From Mactromeris polynyma (Eukaryota > Mollusca > Bivalvia > Venerida > Mactridae): a DNA stretch of 64,000 nt. Numbering within the stretch: position 1 is the first letter of the stretch; each line of letters begins with the position of its first letter. The notes under the pieces were generated by a model. The model was not told where the DNA came from. It was given only the letters and a program-made list of their open reading frames with translations, and did not search any database. Shown one piece after another: positions 11,460-22,500 of the stretch. A program made the translations under genes and the position numbers. Where the stretch lies: NCBI GenBank assembly GCA_032209605.1, contig JASFXZ010000043.1:482819-546818 (forward strand), written 5' to 3'.

Positions 11460-12061
11460 CTGGACTGTAGTATGTGGCCTGAAAATGTGGTGTAAATTAA
11501 TATAAACATCGTAGTATTAAAAAGTAGACTTATTTTCTATCAAAATATGCTAAGAAATAAGTTTGAGAAAATGGCACGTTAATTGCCCTCATATAGACGG
11601 GGTCTAAAAAATTGCATTGTTGCTTTCTTTAAGTGTTTGTATAAATGCAAAACACAAATCCGATATTGGTATTTTCTATGCTAGTGTGAAATCAGTGCGT
11701 AGGTCAGGATAGAAAATATCTGTATCAGACACGTGTATGTGTGGTTTTGGGAAACATGTAAGAAAAGTGACAATGTAGTGTTGTAGAGTACATATGTATG
11801 AAGGCAATTACCACCGATTTTTTTATATTTATGACTAAGGATATTTTGTTGAAAAATAGTAGACTGTCTATGTATTTAATTGTCATATATATGCACAGAC
11901 AAGTCTCCAAATGAAAGATGATAGATGGTAGTTACTCTAGGGATGCAAGTCATAACTACATTTTGAATAATAAAATAATTTAACATGGTAGTCATTATGT
12001 ACACACTTGAATTGAAACACGAAAGATATGCCATATGAAAATGAATTAAAGCAATTCCTAC
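11460..12061 (-). other. Intron of KMT2-like fragment
   Basis: A 602-bp intron, GTAGGA donor to CCAG acceptor on the minus strand. AT-rich, no other feature seen. Confidence 0.65.
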
Positions 12062-12192
12062 TTTTTGAAGTGTGTTCTGAGCTTAGGTTCCGATCTAGCA
12101 CATCCTTTTGGGTTGATAGTAAGTGGAAGATCTATCAATTGTCGTCGACCAAACCTGAAAGCATAATCTCTCAATAAGTCTGTTCTTGGCAA
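12062..12192 (-). CDS. KMT2C/D-like histone methyltransferase fragment, FYRC-end exon
   Basis: A minus-strand exon after acceptor CTTCACAG (12200-12193), phase 0, 43 codons plus two bases, with donor AAAAA|GTAGGA. It encodes DYAFRFGRRQLIDLPLTINP and then KGCARSEPKLRTHFK. The block FRFGR...LPL..NP.GCARSEPK is diagnostic of the segment closing the FYRC domain in KMT2C/KMT2D (MLL3/MLL4) and fly Trr, which methylate histone H3 lysine 4 at enhancers. This is the highest-coordinate, and so most 5', exon recognised. I found no FYRN, PHD or earlier FYRC sequence upstream, so the gene looks incomplete at this end too. Confidence 0.88.
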
Positions 12193-12287
12193 CTGTGAAG
12201 TGAAAGACAATCAATTAAAACAAGAAACTTATGAAGCTCTTTCCTTCAATTTCAGTTTGTCACATAAGTGAATTATAGCTATAATTC

Positions 12288-12429
12288 CAGTAAAACCACC
12301 ACTGTAACCCTTGAAAACTTAATATTGAGGTTGAATAAAGAGCAAAACAGTGTAAATGGACTTGAAGATAGTGTTTTATTTTGTGAGGTTGTCTTATTAT
12401 TAAGGTGGTCGTTAAGTGAGGTTTTACTG
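12288..12429 (+). mobile_element. MITE family B, copy 2
   Basis: Begins CAGTAAAACCACC and ends GGTTTTACTG, followed by TA. The interior matches copy 1 (AATATTGAGGTTGAATAAAG; TATTATTAAGGTGGTC). Open frames across it on both strands are artefacts. Confidence 0.75.
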
Positions 12430-12553
12430 TATTCAAGTGTTTGGTATAATGCCACTGCATCAAGGCATTATTGCAACAGTTGTACATTACATAAACAAAC
12501 ATAGCAAGTGATTAACTTTTGTTCAAAAAAATAATGTAACTACAGTTATTCAA

Positions 12554-12824
12554 GAGCCGCGGCCGTGGTCCAGTGGTTAGTGCGCTGGACTTGTAACCCG
12601 GCGATCTGGGTTCGATTCCCGGTCGCGGCAGGTCATACCCTACCATGAAAATTTGACAAAAATGTCCATTTTCCTCCACATGTGGAGAAGTTGCCGGCTC
12701 CTTGTGGAAGGGTAAGTTAGTACTGGTAAGAATTCAGTCCAGGAAAAACTGGTTAGGTGAACCGGCCGCCGTATATAACTGAAATATCGTTGAGAAACGG
12801 CGTTAAACCCGATGAAACAAACAA
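12554..12824 (+). mobile_element. Full-length tRNA-derived SINE with 13-bp target duplication
   Basis: A 271-bp SINE bounded by a perfect direct repeat TACAGTTATTCAA (12541-12553 and 12825-12837). The head (12556-12630) folds like a tRNA: 5' GCCGCGG pairs with 3' TCGCGGC, the A box is GTGGTCCAGTGGTTAGTGCG, the B box GGTTCGATTCC, and the anticodon-loop centre is TGT. The body follows with CCTCCACATGTGGAGAAGTT, and the tail is CGGCGTTAAACCC then an A-rich end. Such tRNA-head, short-body SINEs are widespread in molluscs. It would be transcribed by RNA polymerase III and mobilised by a partner LINE. Confidence 0.93.
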
Positions 12825-12837
12825 TACAGTTATTCAA

Positions 12838-14228
12838 ACATTTCTGTCTACCAACATACGTTACTTCTCAATCTGAGCAGGAAATAAGCACCAATAACTT
12901 TACAAATACATCTTGTTTTACATAAAATATTCAAAATCAAAATGTTTCTTTATCCAAAACTTACTGATTCCACAAGTCGTACAATATTTGGATCTGTTAG
13001 CCATACAGTTCCCCTCATGCAATTTTAATTTTAGATTTACAGTAGTAATAAGTTGTATGCCGTGTCACGGACCTATATACATATACCCTGTATATGGGTC
13101 CGTGGCCGTTTTGATGTCAATTTGAATTGTTTAAGTATTCAAACCTTGTGGATGTAGTAAAATTGCCATGACAAATATGTTATTAGAATGTTCACTAATA
13201 AATCCAAATATTAAATTTGTTTATCTTTGTATCTTGTTTTTTTTCGCAAATATTTTAATAATTTTTAATTGAAATGTATTTTAAACCACCTGCATTTAAA
13301 ATGCACTTTTATTTGGATACTCCAAATATACTTTTTAATTGAGTTTAAACCTGTTTATTATACATCGATTGTGGAATAAGTTTGTAACTTATATAATAAT
13401 TACTCACTATGGCAGCTTCCTTAATTACTAACCAGATTGTCATTCCAGACGATGTATGCTGTACCACTGGTAATGTAATGATATAACGCGACCTTCACAG
13501 TAAAACTGTTTCCAACTATGAGTTGAACTAAACAAATATACCGCTCATTGGGCCCAGATATAGAAGAAAAACGTTTCAGATTACTGTTACTATGAGGTGA
13601 ATGACTTTGGCTCAAAGAGGGTTCACTGTAGGAGCAGTAAATCCAAGTATCAGGTTAATGGTATACCACTATGCCCAAAGCAGAGCAGTTCAAAACTTGT
13701 ATGTCTTACAGCTGTTAGAAGACACTTAACCTTAGATGAACTCCCCTCGTACATATTTATCTATACTGTCTCCAATTTATTTCAAAATTAATACAATATT
13801 TTACCAAACTCAGCACGTATATGGGGTTAGAATTTTTTATATTGGGCGCCGTTTCATTAACCTTTTTTTAGAAATTCTTTGCTAAGAAAAGCATTTCATA
13901 AACTGTAGGAAATTCTTAAACATTTCTTAAATCAAAAATTTTAGATATGAAAAAAGAAAAGATAAGAAGGTTAATGAAACGGATTCCTGAATAGTCATGA
14001 AGAAGAATGATATGTATGAGCTGGACCAATATGTATATATTAGTCCCAGATGTGAGGTTTTCACATTGGCTGCGTACATTGTTAGTATCAGGTCTATTGT
14101 ACTACTGTTCATGGTTTGCTATTAATATGAAGATCAGCCAACAATCAGAATGAATAAATACCTTGCATTTTTTTATTTAGCTTCTAAAACTGATTTGTTT
14201 GACAAACACTCGGGAACTTCTAACAATA
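12838..14228. other. Non-coding interval with a short hairpin
   Basis: Contains a near-perfect hairpin at 13066-13104 (CACGGACCTATATACA against TGTATATGGGTCCGTG). The open frames at 13615-13421 (minus) and 13597-13791 (plus) have no recognisable domain. An earlier exon of the KMT2-like gene was sought here and not found. Confidence 0.4.
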
Positions 14229-14547
14229 CATAGTTCCTACCTCTACAATATTTACCTCCCTTGTTCTTAACTGTCGGCCATTTTGATAGGTTAAACTGAT
14301 AAGTCCTTATAGGCGTAATTTCCAAATATGGGATAATTGAGAAATTATCAAGAGAATTTGCATGTGACAACCACGTTTTCTTCAACTTACTGAGCCAAAT
14401 GCCCACATGAGCATAATTAATAAGTTATTTTTTGGATTATTTTATCATCGTTTACATTATATTCCCCATAAACTTCAAGGAAATTTGCCTATCAAATTGG
14501 CCGACAATTCAAAACAAGGGAGGTAAATATTGTAGATGTAGGAACTA
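14229..14547 (-). mobile_element. MITE family A, copy 1 (inverted orientation)
   Basis: About 320 bp with terminal inverted repeats of about 60 bp. The left end is CATAGTTCCTACCTCTACAA and the right end reads TTGTAGATGTAGGAACTA. Both termini also share the complement of GGGAGGTAAATATT and GGCCGAC. The interior is in the opposite orientation to copies at 36512-36810 and 41539-41863. The left end is preceded by TA; the right flank is degraded. The short open frame inside is shared by all copies (a LSKLKKxWLSHANSLG-like peptide) and is a property of the element, not a gene. Confidence 0.88.
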
Positions 14548-14678
14548 TTCAAAAGTAAGTCCAAAGTCTCTTATATGACGTATGCAATACTTCTTCTCAT
14601 AAACTGTTGATGGAGATGTAGTTGTTTCTTGTACCTGTGGAAATAAATGGGTATTTAGGAAGTTTAGCTTTTATAATT

Positions 14679-14988
14679 GTTAAGTTATCACATAGCTACA
14701 CATTGAAAATCGGTTTTGTGTAGTTGTCTTTTAAAACAAGCATATAAAAAGACCAACCACTGTATAAGGAGCGATACGTATCATGTCTCCATGATGCTGC
14801 TACTCACTTGACCGAGTTCAGTTACTCACATATTTTCCTATATAGATCTACTCCAGATTGGTATAAAAATGGTTTTTCCCTCTAATCCTATGGTACAAGC
14901 AACAATATACCGTTAACGTCGTGCTCGAATCACTATGAAAACAAAGACAGGATTTAACATATGACTGAACTTCAATAGATCTATAATA
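14679..14988 (+). repeat. Direct repeat, unit 1 of 2 (about 310 bp)
   Basis: Starts GTTAAGTTATCACATAGC and ends AGATCTATAATA. It matches 15466-15763 nearly base for base; the main differences are a few substitutions, a short deletion around CCACTGTATAAGGAG and small indels. The copies lie 477 bp apart in the same orientation. Confidence 0.95.
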
Positions 14989-15465
14989 ACATTTTGTTTG
15001 TACCCCGGGTAAAAACCCATTTTTAGCGAATTCCTGATTGTGTCTATTGAGTTGTGATTATTTCTTCCTCTATGAATATGTAGGTAAAAAATCAATGAAA
15101 ATAAACATGGTTTGGCAATTGTCTATTAGATGCAGTCAAGGGAGACCATAGCAGGAGATTGTGTTTTCTTGGGCCGTATCTATTGCAGCACTTGGCCGCA
15201 TTTTAAACCCCCAAAAGTTGAGTGTAAAGTCCGTCTTGGGTTTTAACTTGACGGGACGCATTTGGTTTGTACTTTCGTTTTTATCTTTTTGAAATTTTAC
15301 ATTTTAACGGAGGAATATACATATTTTTAGTTTTGTAATGGTCTAAGACTAGACTCCTAGAATAAATTGTTCAAGTTTTTCTTCATCTTACCGCGTTAAC
15401 CTCCCGCTTGTGGCAGGCATCTCGTGGAATGGGAGGGAAAACCTGAAAACGGTCATTATATAAGT
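14989..15465. other. Spacer between the two direct-repeat units
   Basis: No coding signal or internal repeat recognised. It is either unique sequence between the duplicates or part of a larger unit lost from one copy. Confidence 0.35.
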
Positions 15466-15763
15466 GTTAAGTTATCACATAGCTACACATTGAAAATCCG
15501 TTTTGTGTAGTTTCTTTTAAAACAAGCATATAAAAAGACCAGAGCGATATATGTATCATGTCTCCATGATGTTGCTACTCACTTGACCGAGTTCAGTTAC
15601 TCACATATTTTCCTATATAGATCTTCTCCAGATTGGTATAAAAATTATGTTTCCCTCTAATCCTATGGTACAAGCAACAATATACCGTTAACGTCGTGCT
15701 CGAATCACTATGAAAACAAAGACAGGATTTAACATATGACTGAACTTCAATAGATCTATAATA
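15466..15763 (+). repeat. Direct repeat, unit 2 of 2 (about 298 bp)
   Basis: Second copy of the 14679-14988 segment. The shared blocks include ATGTCTCCATGATG, ACTTGACCGAGTTCAGTTAC and ACCGTTAACGTCGTGCTCGA. Confidence 0.95.
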
Positions 15764-16139
15764 GTCAACTCGATCCCTCTGTATTGTTAGAGGATCGGGT
15801 GTAAAAGATGATTTATTTTGTGTAGCAATGTTTTAATGTAACACATGTAATTGCCTTTGTCTGACCCGATTGGGTTTATGTTTGGTTCATTTATCCATTG
15901 TTCTTCATTGAAGGTGTTTATGTCTTCTTTTAGAAGTGTGGATAATTGTCGAAACATTTTAAGACTGAATCTCAGAATAAGACTTTGAAATTTTAGAACC
16001 TAACAAAAGTGTAGAGCGAGTAACAAGAACATTTGGATAAATCTAATTGATGCAAATTACAAGTTTATGCCTGAGTTTCAGTCTTATATTAATTAGAATA
16101 TATTCTAAAAAGATAACAATCCGTTGAAAATGTGTATGT
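15764..16139. other. Non-coding interval
   Basis: No supportable feature. It separates the direct repeat from the 3' end of the transposase remnant. Confidence 0.35.
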
Positions 16140-16552
16140 TTTATTACAAATGAAAATGAACCAAACAGAAATTATAAATAACAAAACAATTTATAAATAC
16201 AAGTTTTTTACATTAATAGTCGATAATAAAATATAACAAAAACATTCACAAAAACAACAAAACATACATGAACATACACCACACTACACCTCACTACACA
16301 ACACCATACATGTATACACAGTTTCAATATCCTCACACACGATGTCATAATCGTCGTACCGATCCCATAAAGCATATATACAAGCATCCATGCTCTCGTA
16401 TATCTGTCGTCGATTTCTTCCTACAGTCTCATCAGCATCACACTGTACCTGTGGCTTTACTAGTTTGGCTTCTGGTAACAACAGACCTAACAAAACATAC
16501 AATTGAACACTTCCTCTTCCAGCCTTAGCGTTTAGTCTGCGATGCCACCGTG
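16140..16552 (-). pseudogene. Mutator-type (MULE-like) transposase, C-terminal fragment and 3' UTR
   Basis: Reading from 16550 down, the frame gives RWHRRLNAKAGRGSVQLYVL, then LGLLLPEAKLVKPQVQ, and ends with a QIYESMDACIYALWDRYDDY stretch; the stop is at 16286-16284. The G-W-H-R-R-L-N block followed by a hydrophobic helix and a basic YxxL...LWDxY helix is typical of the C-terminus of Mutator-like transposases in mollusc genomes. An AATAAA lies at 16145-16140 on the minus strand, about 140 bases after the stop. The catalytic part is absent upstream, so this is an internally deleted remnant. The family assignment is from memory of the protein pattern. Confidence 0.6.
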
Positions 16553-16559
16553 CAATAAA

Positions 16560-17440
16560 GAGATGATTTTAAAGAATCGTTTCCTTTTATTATGCTTTAC
16601 CCTTTATGTAATAAAAGTTTAAAAATGCACAGAAATGATTTAATTTAAGTGTAAAATAATTCTTATATCAAAAGGTAGAAAGTGAAACAGTTTTCGTCTG
16701 AAACAAGACTTATTTCACATTTGTAGACTGGTTTCTGAAACAAGACTTATTTCACATTTGTAGACTGGTTTCTAAATTATTTTCTGGATAATTAAAGACG
16801 TTTTATCAACTTCGAAATTGTTATAACAAAACGGGGTTTGATTTAATGCAGAAACTATTTTTAAAAGATATGTAAATTTTACTGTTACTAGATTTATTTA
16901 CCAATTGTTAGTCGTGGAATTGTGCTCAGTTCAAAAATTATAAACAGAACATAACATAACAATAATAAGTATTATTTACTCATTTCTCTCTATACGAGAT
17001 CTTCAGTATCTGCTTGCTTGAAATTTAATTAAAATCTTTACCATAACTATACAACCTGGTTTTAATGTCAAATACCCAGTTCTTCTTCTTACGTCAATAT
17101 CTTTCTACAGTGTATGATATAATAATTTAATAATGCAGTTTTCGGTATAAAGCACTTTATATATAAAACACCAGAATTTAAATAATCTAAATAATAATAA
17201 TAGCGTCCAATATATGGGGGGGCTAAAATCTTACTCTCAAATTGTACATTAAAAAGTTCATAAAGACCGCAGTTACCTGAACAAACTAGCACATTATGTT
17301 ACCAAATTTCAATTCATGTTACGTTATTATGCAGGTATCATTTAGAATATATAATCAAATTTATAACTGTCATATCATACTTAAACAATTGGAATTCCGT
17401 ATACATGACGATAACGACGCGATCATAAAACAATACTCAC
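16560..17440. other. Degraded interior of the transposase remnant
   Basis: Between the two recognisable transposase pieces I find no catalytic domain. A perfect tandem duplication of about 36 bp lies at 16697-16770 (CTGAAACAAGACTTATTTCA unit). The minus-strand frame at 17292-17089 has no clear family match. Confidence 0.4.
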
Positions 17441-17534
17441 CGGTGTTGCAGATTCAGTGCTGCCACTTGTCACATACATCACATGTGATTCCGTGCTGCC
17501 GGGCACGTACGGGCTCACAACACAAATCCGACAT
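17441..17534 (-). pseudogene. Mutator-type transposase, first exon with nonsense mutation
   Basis: The minus-strand ATG at 17534-17532 opens MSDLCCEPVRARQHGITCDV, then CDKWQH, followed by an in-frame TGA (17456-17454), then ICNTG and a donor CCG|GTGAGT. The CCxPVRARQHxxxCDxCxxWQHRxCNTG pattern is the N-terminal zinc-binding start of MULE-like transposases in molluscs. TGA replaces the CGA Arg codon expected between His and Ile. It lies on the same strand as, and in the right order for, the C-terminal piece at 16284-16552, so both probably come from one dead copy. Confidence 0.65.
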
Positions 17535-17737
17535 GTTACGATAAAATCCGCACAATATATAACACTATTATCTACTAACACTTTTAGTCAAGTAAAATTA
17601 ATTAATCCTGAGGTAATTAAACTTTTGACATGAATTTAATTTACAGAAATATAGTACAATATCCACATCCAATTTTAATGTCTCTGATATTAATTAGATG
17701 AACGTATAATATCAAAAGATATGACCGTTTGTTTTGT

Positions 17738-18030
17738 ATTTGCGTTTATTTATCGTCGCCACCGGTTTCCCATTTGGGCGACGCCTCCGGAAGAATGTTT
17801 AGTCATTTTAGATTATTGGAGGATATTGCTTGATACAGGAGAGGCACCAGTTCCAGAAGTACCCCTGGTTCTTTTACGTGCTCGATGTAAAGCATTATAC
17901 ACGGGACCTCGGTTTTTAAAGTCTCGTCCGAAAGACTGTTAGAACTGTCAGTGATGGAGCGGGGAATCGGACCTGCGATCCCTGGATTACTAGTCGAGCG
18001 CGTTACCACTGGACTATGGATCCGCGACCG
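17738..18030 (-). mobile_element. tRNA-derived SINE with conserved central domain
   Basis: A minus-strand SINE. The head runs from 18030 (CGGTCGCGGATCCATAGTCC, an A-box-like AGTCCAGTGGTAACGCGCTC, B box GGTCCGATTCC). It is followed by a central domain TCTTTCGGACGAGACTTTAA then CCGAGGTCCCGTG then CACGTAAAAGAACC, a core shared by many molluscan SINEs. The tail ends CCGGTGGCGACGATAAATAA near 17738. The two open frames across it are not genes. A tail fragment of the same type lies at 54137-54182. Confidence 0.85.
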
Positions 18031-20220
18031 TTTGGAATTGTGGTTTATTTTATATACGTACACCAAAGTCGAGCGAACCAACTGCAAAGTATTCATATCG
18101 ATCAAATTCCCTCAATTGTTTAAAAAAACAAAACAGTTACAAACAATGTCATCATTATGGCCAACTATCGCTAACATCCATGCCTTTTAATTGCTAGAAA
18201 CAAATTTAAAACATCATATTTGGCAACATACATCAAAAATGCCATCATTAAGGCAAAGTATTGCTAACATCAAATGCCCGTGTGTTTTGATTGCTGGATA
18301 AGTTTAAACACATCATTATAGGCCAAATATTTTACAGAACAGTAAATTTCTTGATTTCATTAAGTGGGACATTTAATTGATAATTAATGTGTTTGAAGCA
18401 AACTTTCTCATTACTTATATGTTCATGCATGTCGTACACTAGAGATGAAATAATGAGTATATAACACCTGCAATACAAAGGAATTGGTAGATTCAAAGAG
18501 TTTATCCATGTATTTTTAAAAGTATTTAATTTAATTTTAAAGTAAAGTTGTAAAGCTATTATTTTAAATCCATAATTTAATACATACCGGTACATGTAAA
18601 ACAACAAAATGCCATAAGAATACACCAAAACTAGCCTATTCAGTTTATATATAGTTTTATTTCGAATTTACATTATGTCATATTCGGTGTTTATAAATCA
18701 TGACTTTTTATTAAAGTTTCATAATATGCATACAATAATTCTGAGTTGACTTGCTGAATAATCGGAAATATTTTCATAGTATCCGAGTGGTCGAATTGAC
18801 TTGCCGAATAATGGGAAAATAGGGTCGAGCTATCCAGATACCCAAAAGACCATATGTAACGAATTAGTTTGACACATTCGCAACAAAATCTAATTCCATT
18901 TACTGCAGTTTTAACCGCTAGGAGTATTGTGATTACAGACAGAATGGAGCTTGATAAGAAAGTCATAGTTTATATGTAACTTCTGTTTTGCAACGTTACA
19001 ATGTGGACGATTTTATAGCCAGGTTCCGATTAAGCAGACATACATTAGACCTTTAGGTTGGACCGTAGGTTGGTGATTTACAATAACATACATTTACTAC
19101 TCTCTATACCATTCGTTGTAGTTTAATGCGCAAAATATATATACATGCGAGTCCATATTTCAAGTGGTGTAACATTACAAAAGGAAAAATGTCAATCTCC
19201 AGTACATGAATAATTTAACGCGCATACAACTAAATGATTGTCGTTTATATTAAAGTTAAGGTATTTGTTTTAGCTATCTAAATAACATCTAAGTAGTTAT
19301 GTTTCAAATATATCTTTCAGGAACATGATATGCCTTACAACAATTAGGGACAAAAACATGCATCATATGTGCACGCAACGATCAAAGATCTGCAATCTCA
19401 TTGCTTAATTTTCAAATAATACCGACCAACTGATCAGACGATATAATATACCTTTAAGAGATTTTTATTTATTGCGATTTGAAAATAATTTCCTTCTATA
19501 ATTCTATAGGAAGTTGGTCACCACAGTGACGCAATAGTTGGGTATGGGTCTTTGTTTTCATTGCGAGCACGATGTTAACTTACGTTATATGTTTGTTTGT
19601 ACCGCAAGTTTAAAGGGAAATACCCATATTTATACTAATCCGGAATATGTCTAATTCGCTTTAGAAATAAACATGTCCGATTAGCATGCATGCAATTCTC
19701 CTATTAAACCTTGATAAATGGAGATATCAAGCGGAAACTTAAACCTGGGAACAATATATACATGTATAATTATATTAGTCCCAGTTTAAACGTTGAAACT
19801 ATATTAGCCATACCGGATACATATGTGACTGCTTGTCATAATTTTTGTTCTTCAAATAGCCAACTTTCTGGTCAGTAGTGATTGCTAAATGCAGTAACTG
19901 ACAGATTGTAAATGTTCTTATAATGTTATTTTAATCACGAACATATAAGCCAGGGTTAGGGTTATCACTGATGCACAAGATATACCGACTTGTATAGTCT
20001 GCACAAAATAACTAATGGATAAAATACTGGTAACATGATATAGAAATACAGTAGTTAATATGATAATGTCACTAGATCTACACAGGGCAAGCAAATCCAC
20101 AATTCATCTATCTGCAGCCCCAGACCTTCAGCGCTAATAGCGCTTTGATTAAACATGGCCCCACATTTGAGTGGCACGGTCACCCGCCATAAAATCAGTC
20201 CTCCCCATTTTTTTTAACTA
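18031..20220. other. Non-coding interval, about 2.2 kb
   Basis: AT-rich. A minus-strand frame at 18966-18691 begins with a signal-peptide-like hydrophobic stretch, but no splice or family evidence supports it. A short motif AAGTGGGACATTTAAT at 18361-18376 recurs in the repeats at 21866 and 22333. Confidence 0.35.
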
Positions 20221-20221
20221 G

Positions 20222-20460
20222 TGTACGATTATTCGGATAAATCAAATCAGACAAACACACCTGGAGGTAGTTCGGTCAGTTTGATTAACCAGTTTAAGAT
20301 TTGTTATCAACAAATACAGAAACTTGTTTTAATTGAAACCCAGTTGGTTAAAACCATACACAACAATATCGCTCATCAGATAAATGCGGTCGATGCAAAT
20401 CGATATCGATGGGGCTACTGGTCAGCAGACGATTTGTCTGTCGGTAGTTCCCATAAGTGA
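20222..20460 (+). CDS. Possible orphan coding exon, unknown function
   Basis: A T-rich tract ending in ACTAG (to 20221) forms a good acceptor. The frame after it is open for about 79 codons to TGA at 20458-20460. The composition looks protein-like (a QFKICYQQIQKLVLIETQLV helix-like stretch, then NRYRWGYWSADDLSVG). I do not recognise a domain, and no neighbouring exon in phase was identified. It could be a last exon of an unseen gene, an exon relic, or chance. Confidence 0.25.
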
Positions 20461-21829
20461 TCGTAAATTTTCCGATGATCACCGACAGATAACTGGTATA
20501 ACACAGTAACATGTAGCCTCGGGCTATCTTAGATCTATGTATCCGATAAACGCTTAAAACATTATGTGTTATGTACTTAAAGAGAAAACTATTGGAGTTC
20601 GATTGTGTTGATGAACAACGATATTATTCTATTATTGAAAATGAACTATGTGATAGGCAAATGTTTTGCTCAGGAAATAAAATAGAAATAAAAAAGGAAT
20701 TCGTTTCACTTAGCATTTGTAATTAACACTTTGTCGTGCAATTTCCAATTACAATTGCAAATATAAATAATTTTGGGTACTTTTTTAATACGAAAGATAC
20801 TGTGGTGCCTGCAAATACCACGCAATATATATATATTACTATTCCACATCGTGAATTTATATAATAATTTATATTTACATTAAAACATATGGTTTTTATC
20901 TATGTAATATATCCACCATTATTGACATTTTAACAACAATACAATAAATATTATTGATCTTCACGGTTGTCTTAGGATTTTTGTAGCAATACCACTTTTG
21001 TTTTGTTTTAAGACGTTTTTACGCTATGGATCGGGTCTGCTGGACAATATTTTTTTAAATAATTATACTCGTTGCGTCATCTACGACCCCTTCCAAGGCC
21101 TGGATCCACCGGGGTCGAAGGGGGCCCTGACCCCCAAATCGGCTGTGAAGTGACCCAACTAGGTCTCAAGGTTAATATTCTTCTAGCACTTTAAATACTA
21201 CACATCAATTTATTATCGATTTCCCCTTTGCTACAAGTATAAGCGGAAGCAAGTGCAATAAAAGTTGACCCCTGGTGTGCACCTTAGCCTTTTGTGACCG
21301 TCCAGTAAAATCGTATGCTTTCACTCTACATCAGCCAGGCGCTTTCAAATTACTTATCATATATATGTATATTGAAAGCGTCTGTATAACACAGAAGTCT
21401 GTCGTGGTGTTGTTTTAGTGATAAACAATGAAAGGAGGAGTTGTGAAAATTTTACACCTTTTATTACTGAATTCATTAAAATAATTGTATTCAATCAATA
21501 GTTTATAGAAGGGATTTTAATATTTAGGCCTATATTTTTACAAAAATAAAAGCACTTTGTTTTTTCCAGCTACATTCATATTTTCAAAATTTCCCTTAAT
21601 GTGTTTAAAACATAATGTTTATATTAAAGTACAATAAAAAAGGTGATCCATCCAAATTAGGAAACGATTAACTAATGACTAACCAGCTCTTAACTCTATT
21701 CCTAAAACGTATGTTTGACCACTAGGACCACTGCAATTTTCTACCAGTTTTATTGATCATTTTAAACAACTGCTGTATATTTATATGAAATTCATATGAA
21801 ACTTATGTATACCACCATAACTGTTTCAA
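20461..21829. other. Non-coding interval
   Basis: No supportable gene. A GC-richer island at about 21065-21180 (CTGGATCCACCGGGGTCGAA) is not part of an open frame of note. Confidence 0.35.
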
Positions 21830-22500
21830 TATTTAATCATAAACTTGTAAAATAAGGCATTTAAATACTAATTGGGACATTTAATTTTCAATTATCATTT
21901 TTTTAGTGTTGCTTATATTTTACACTGATTCCGAATTTTCTGCATTACACAACAGCTCCGCATGTATTGCATAATATATTGGCTTAGTATCGTAAAGGGC
22001 AATAAAATGATGACACATCCGACTATATAGAACACTCGTTCGGTTGCTGACGGAAATTTTGAAAGTTCGGTTTTCTCAATATGCAATTTCGATAACATGT
22101 TATATTTCTTTGACAGGTTGTGTATGATATGGTGTTATACTGTCAAAAAAATAATAAACCGTTACTTACAATTGCCTACAAATTTAGCTACTACTTATTA
22201 TTAATAATAATTCAGAATCACATATCATTTTAATACCTCTTTTTCTATAAATATAAAAGTCATAAGAAGCTTACGTATACCGTCATAATTGCTAAAATAT
22301 TTAAGCTTTAAAATGTGTGAAGTAAGCATTTTAAGTGGGACATTTAATTTTCGATTATCACTTCTTTTAGTTTGGCAAATATTTCATACTGATTGCCGAA
22401 TATTCTTTATTACACACGTAAGTCGCCAACTGCACCATAATTTGCATAGTATCGTAAAGGGCAATAAAATGATAACACACCCGAACATATGTGACTGAGA
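21830..22500. repeat. Diverged tandem duplication, two units of about 450 bp
   Basis: The segment from about 21866 (TTGGGACATTTAATTTTCAA) matches the segment from about 22333 (GTGGGACATTTAATTTTCGA). Shared landmarks are the GATT-CCGAAT block, CATTACACA, and a perfect AGTATCGTAAAGGGCAATAA in both (about 21987 and 22448). The offset is about 460 bp with clear divergence, so the duplication is old. Confidence 0.75.

Noticed and set aside
13421..13791. Frames on both strands tested as earlier FYRN/FYRC exons of the KMT2-like gene
   Set aside because: No FYRN or FYRC signature and no clear splice sites.
18691..18966. Minus-strand frame with a signal-peptide-like start
   Set aside because: Hydrophobic starts are common by chance in AT-rich DNA; no splice sites in phase, no family match.
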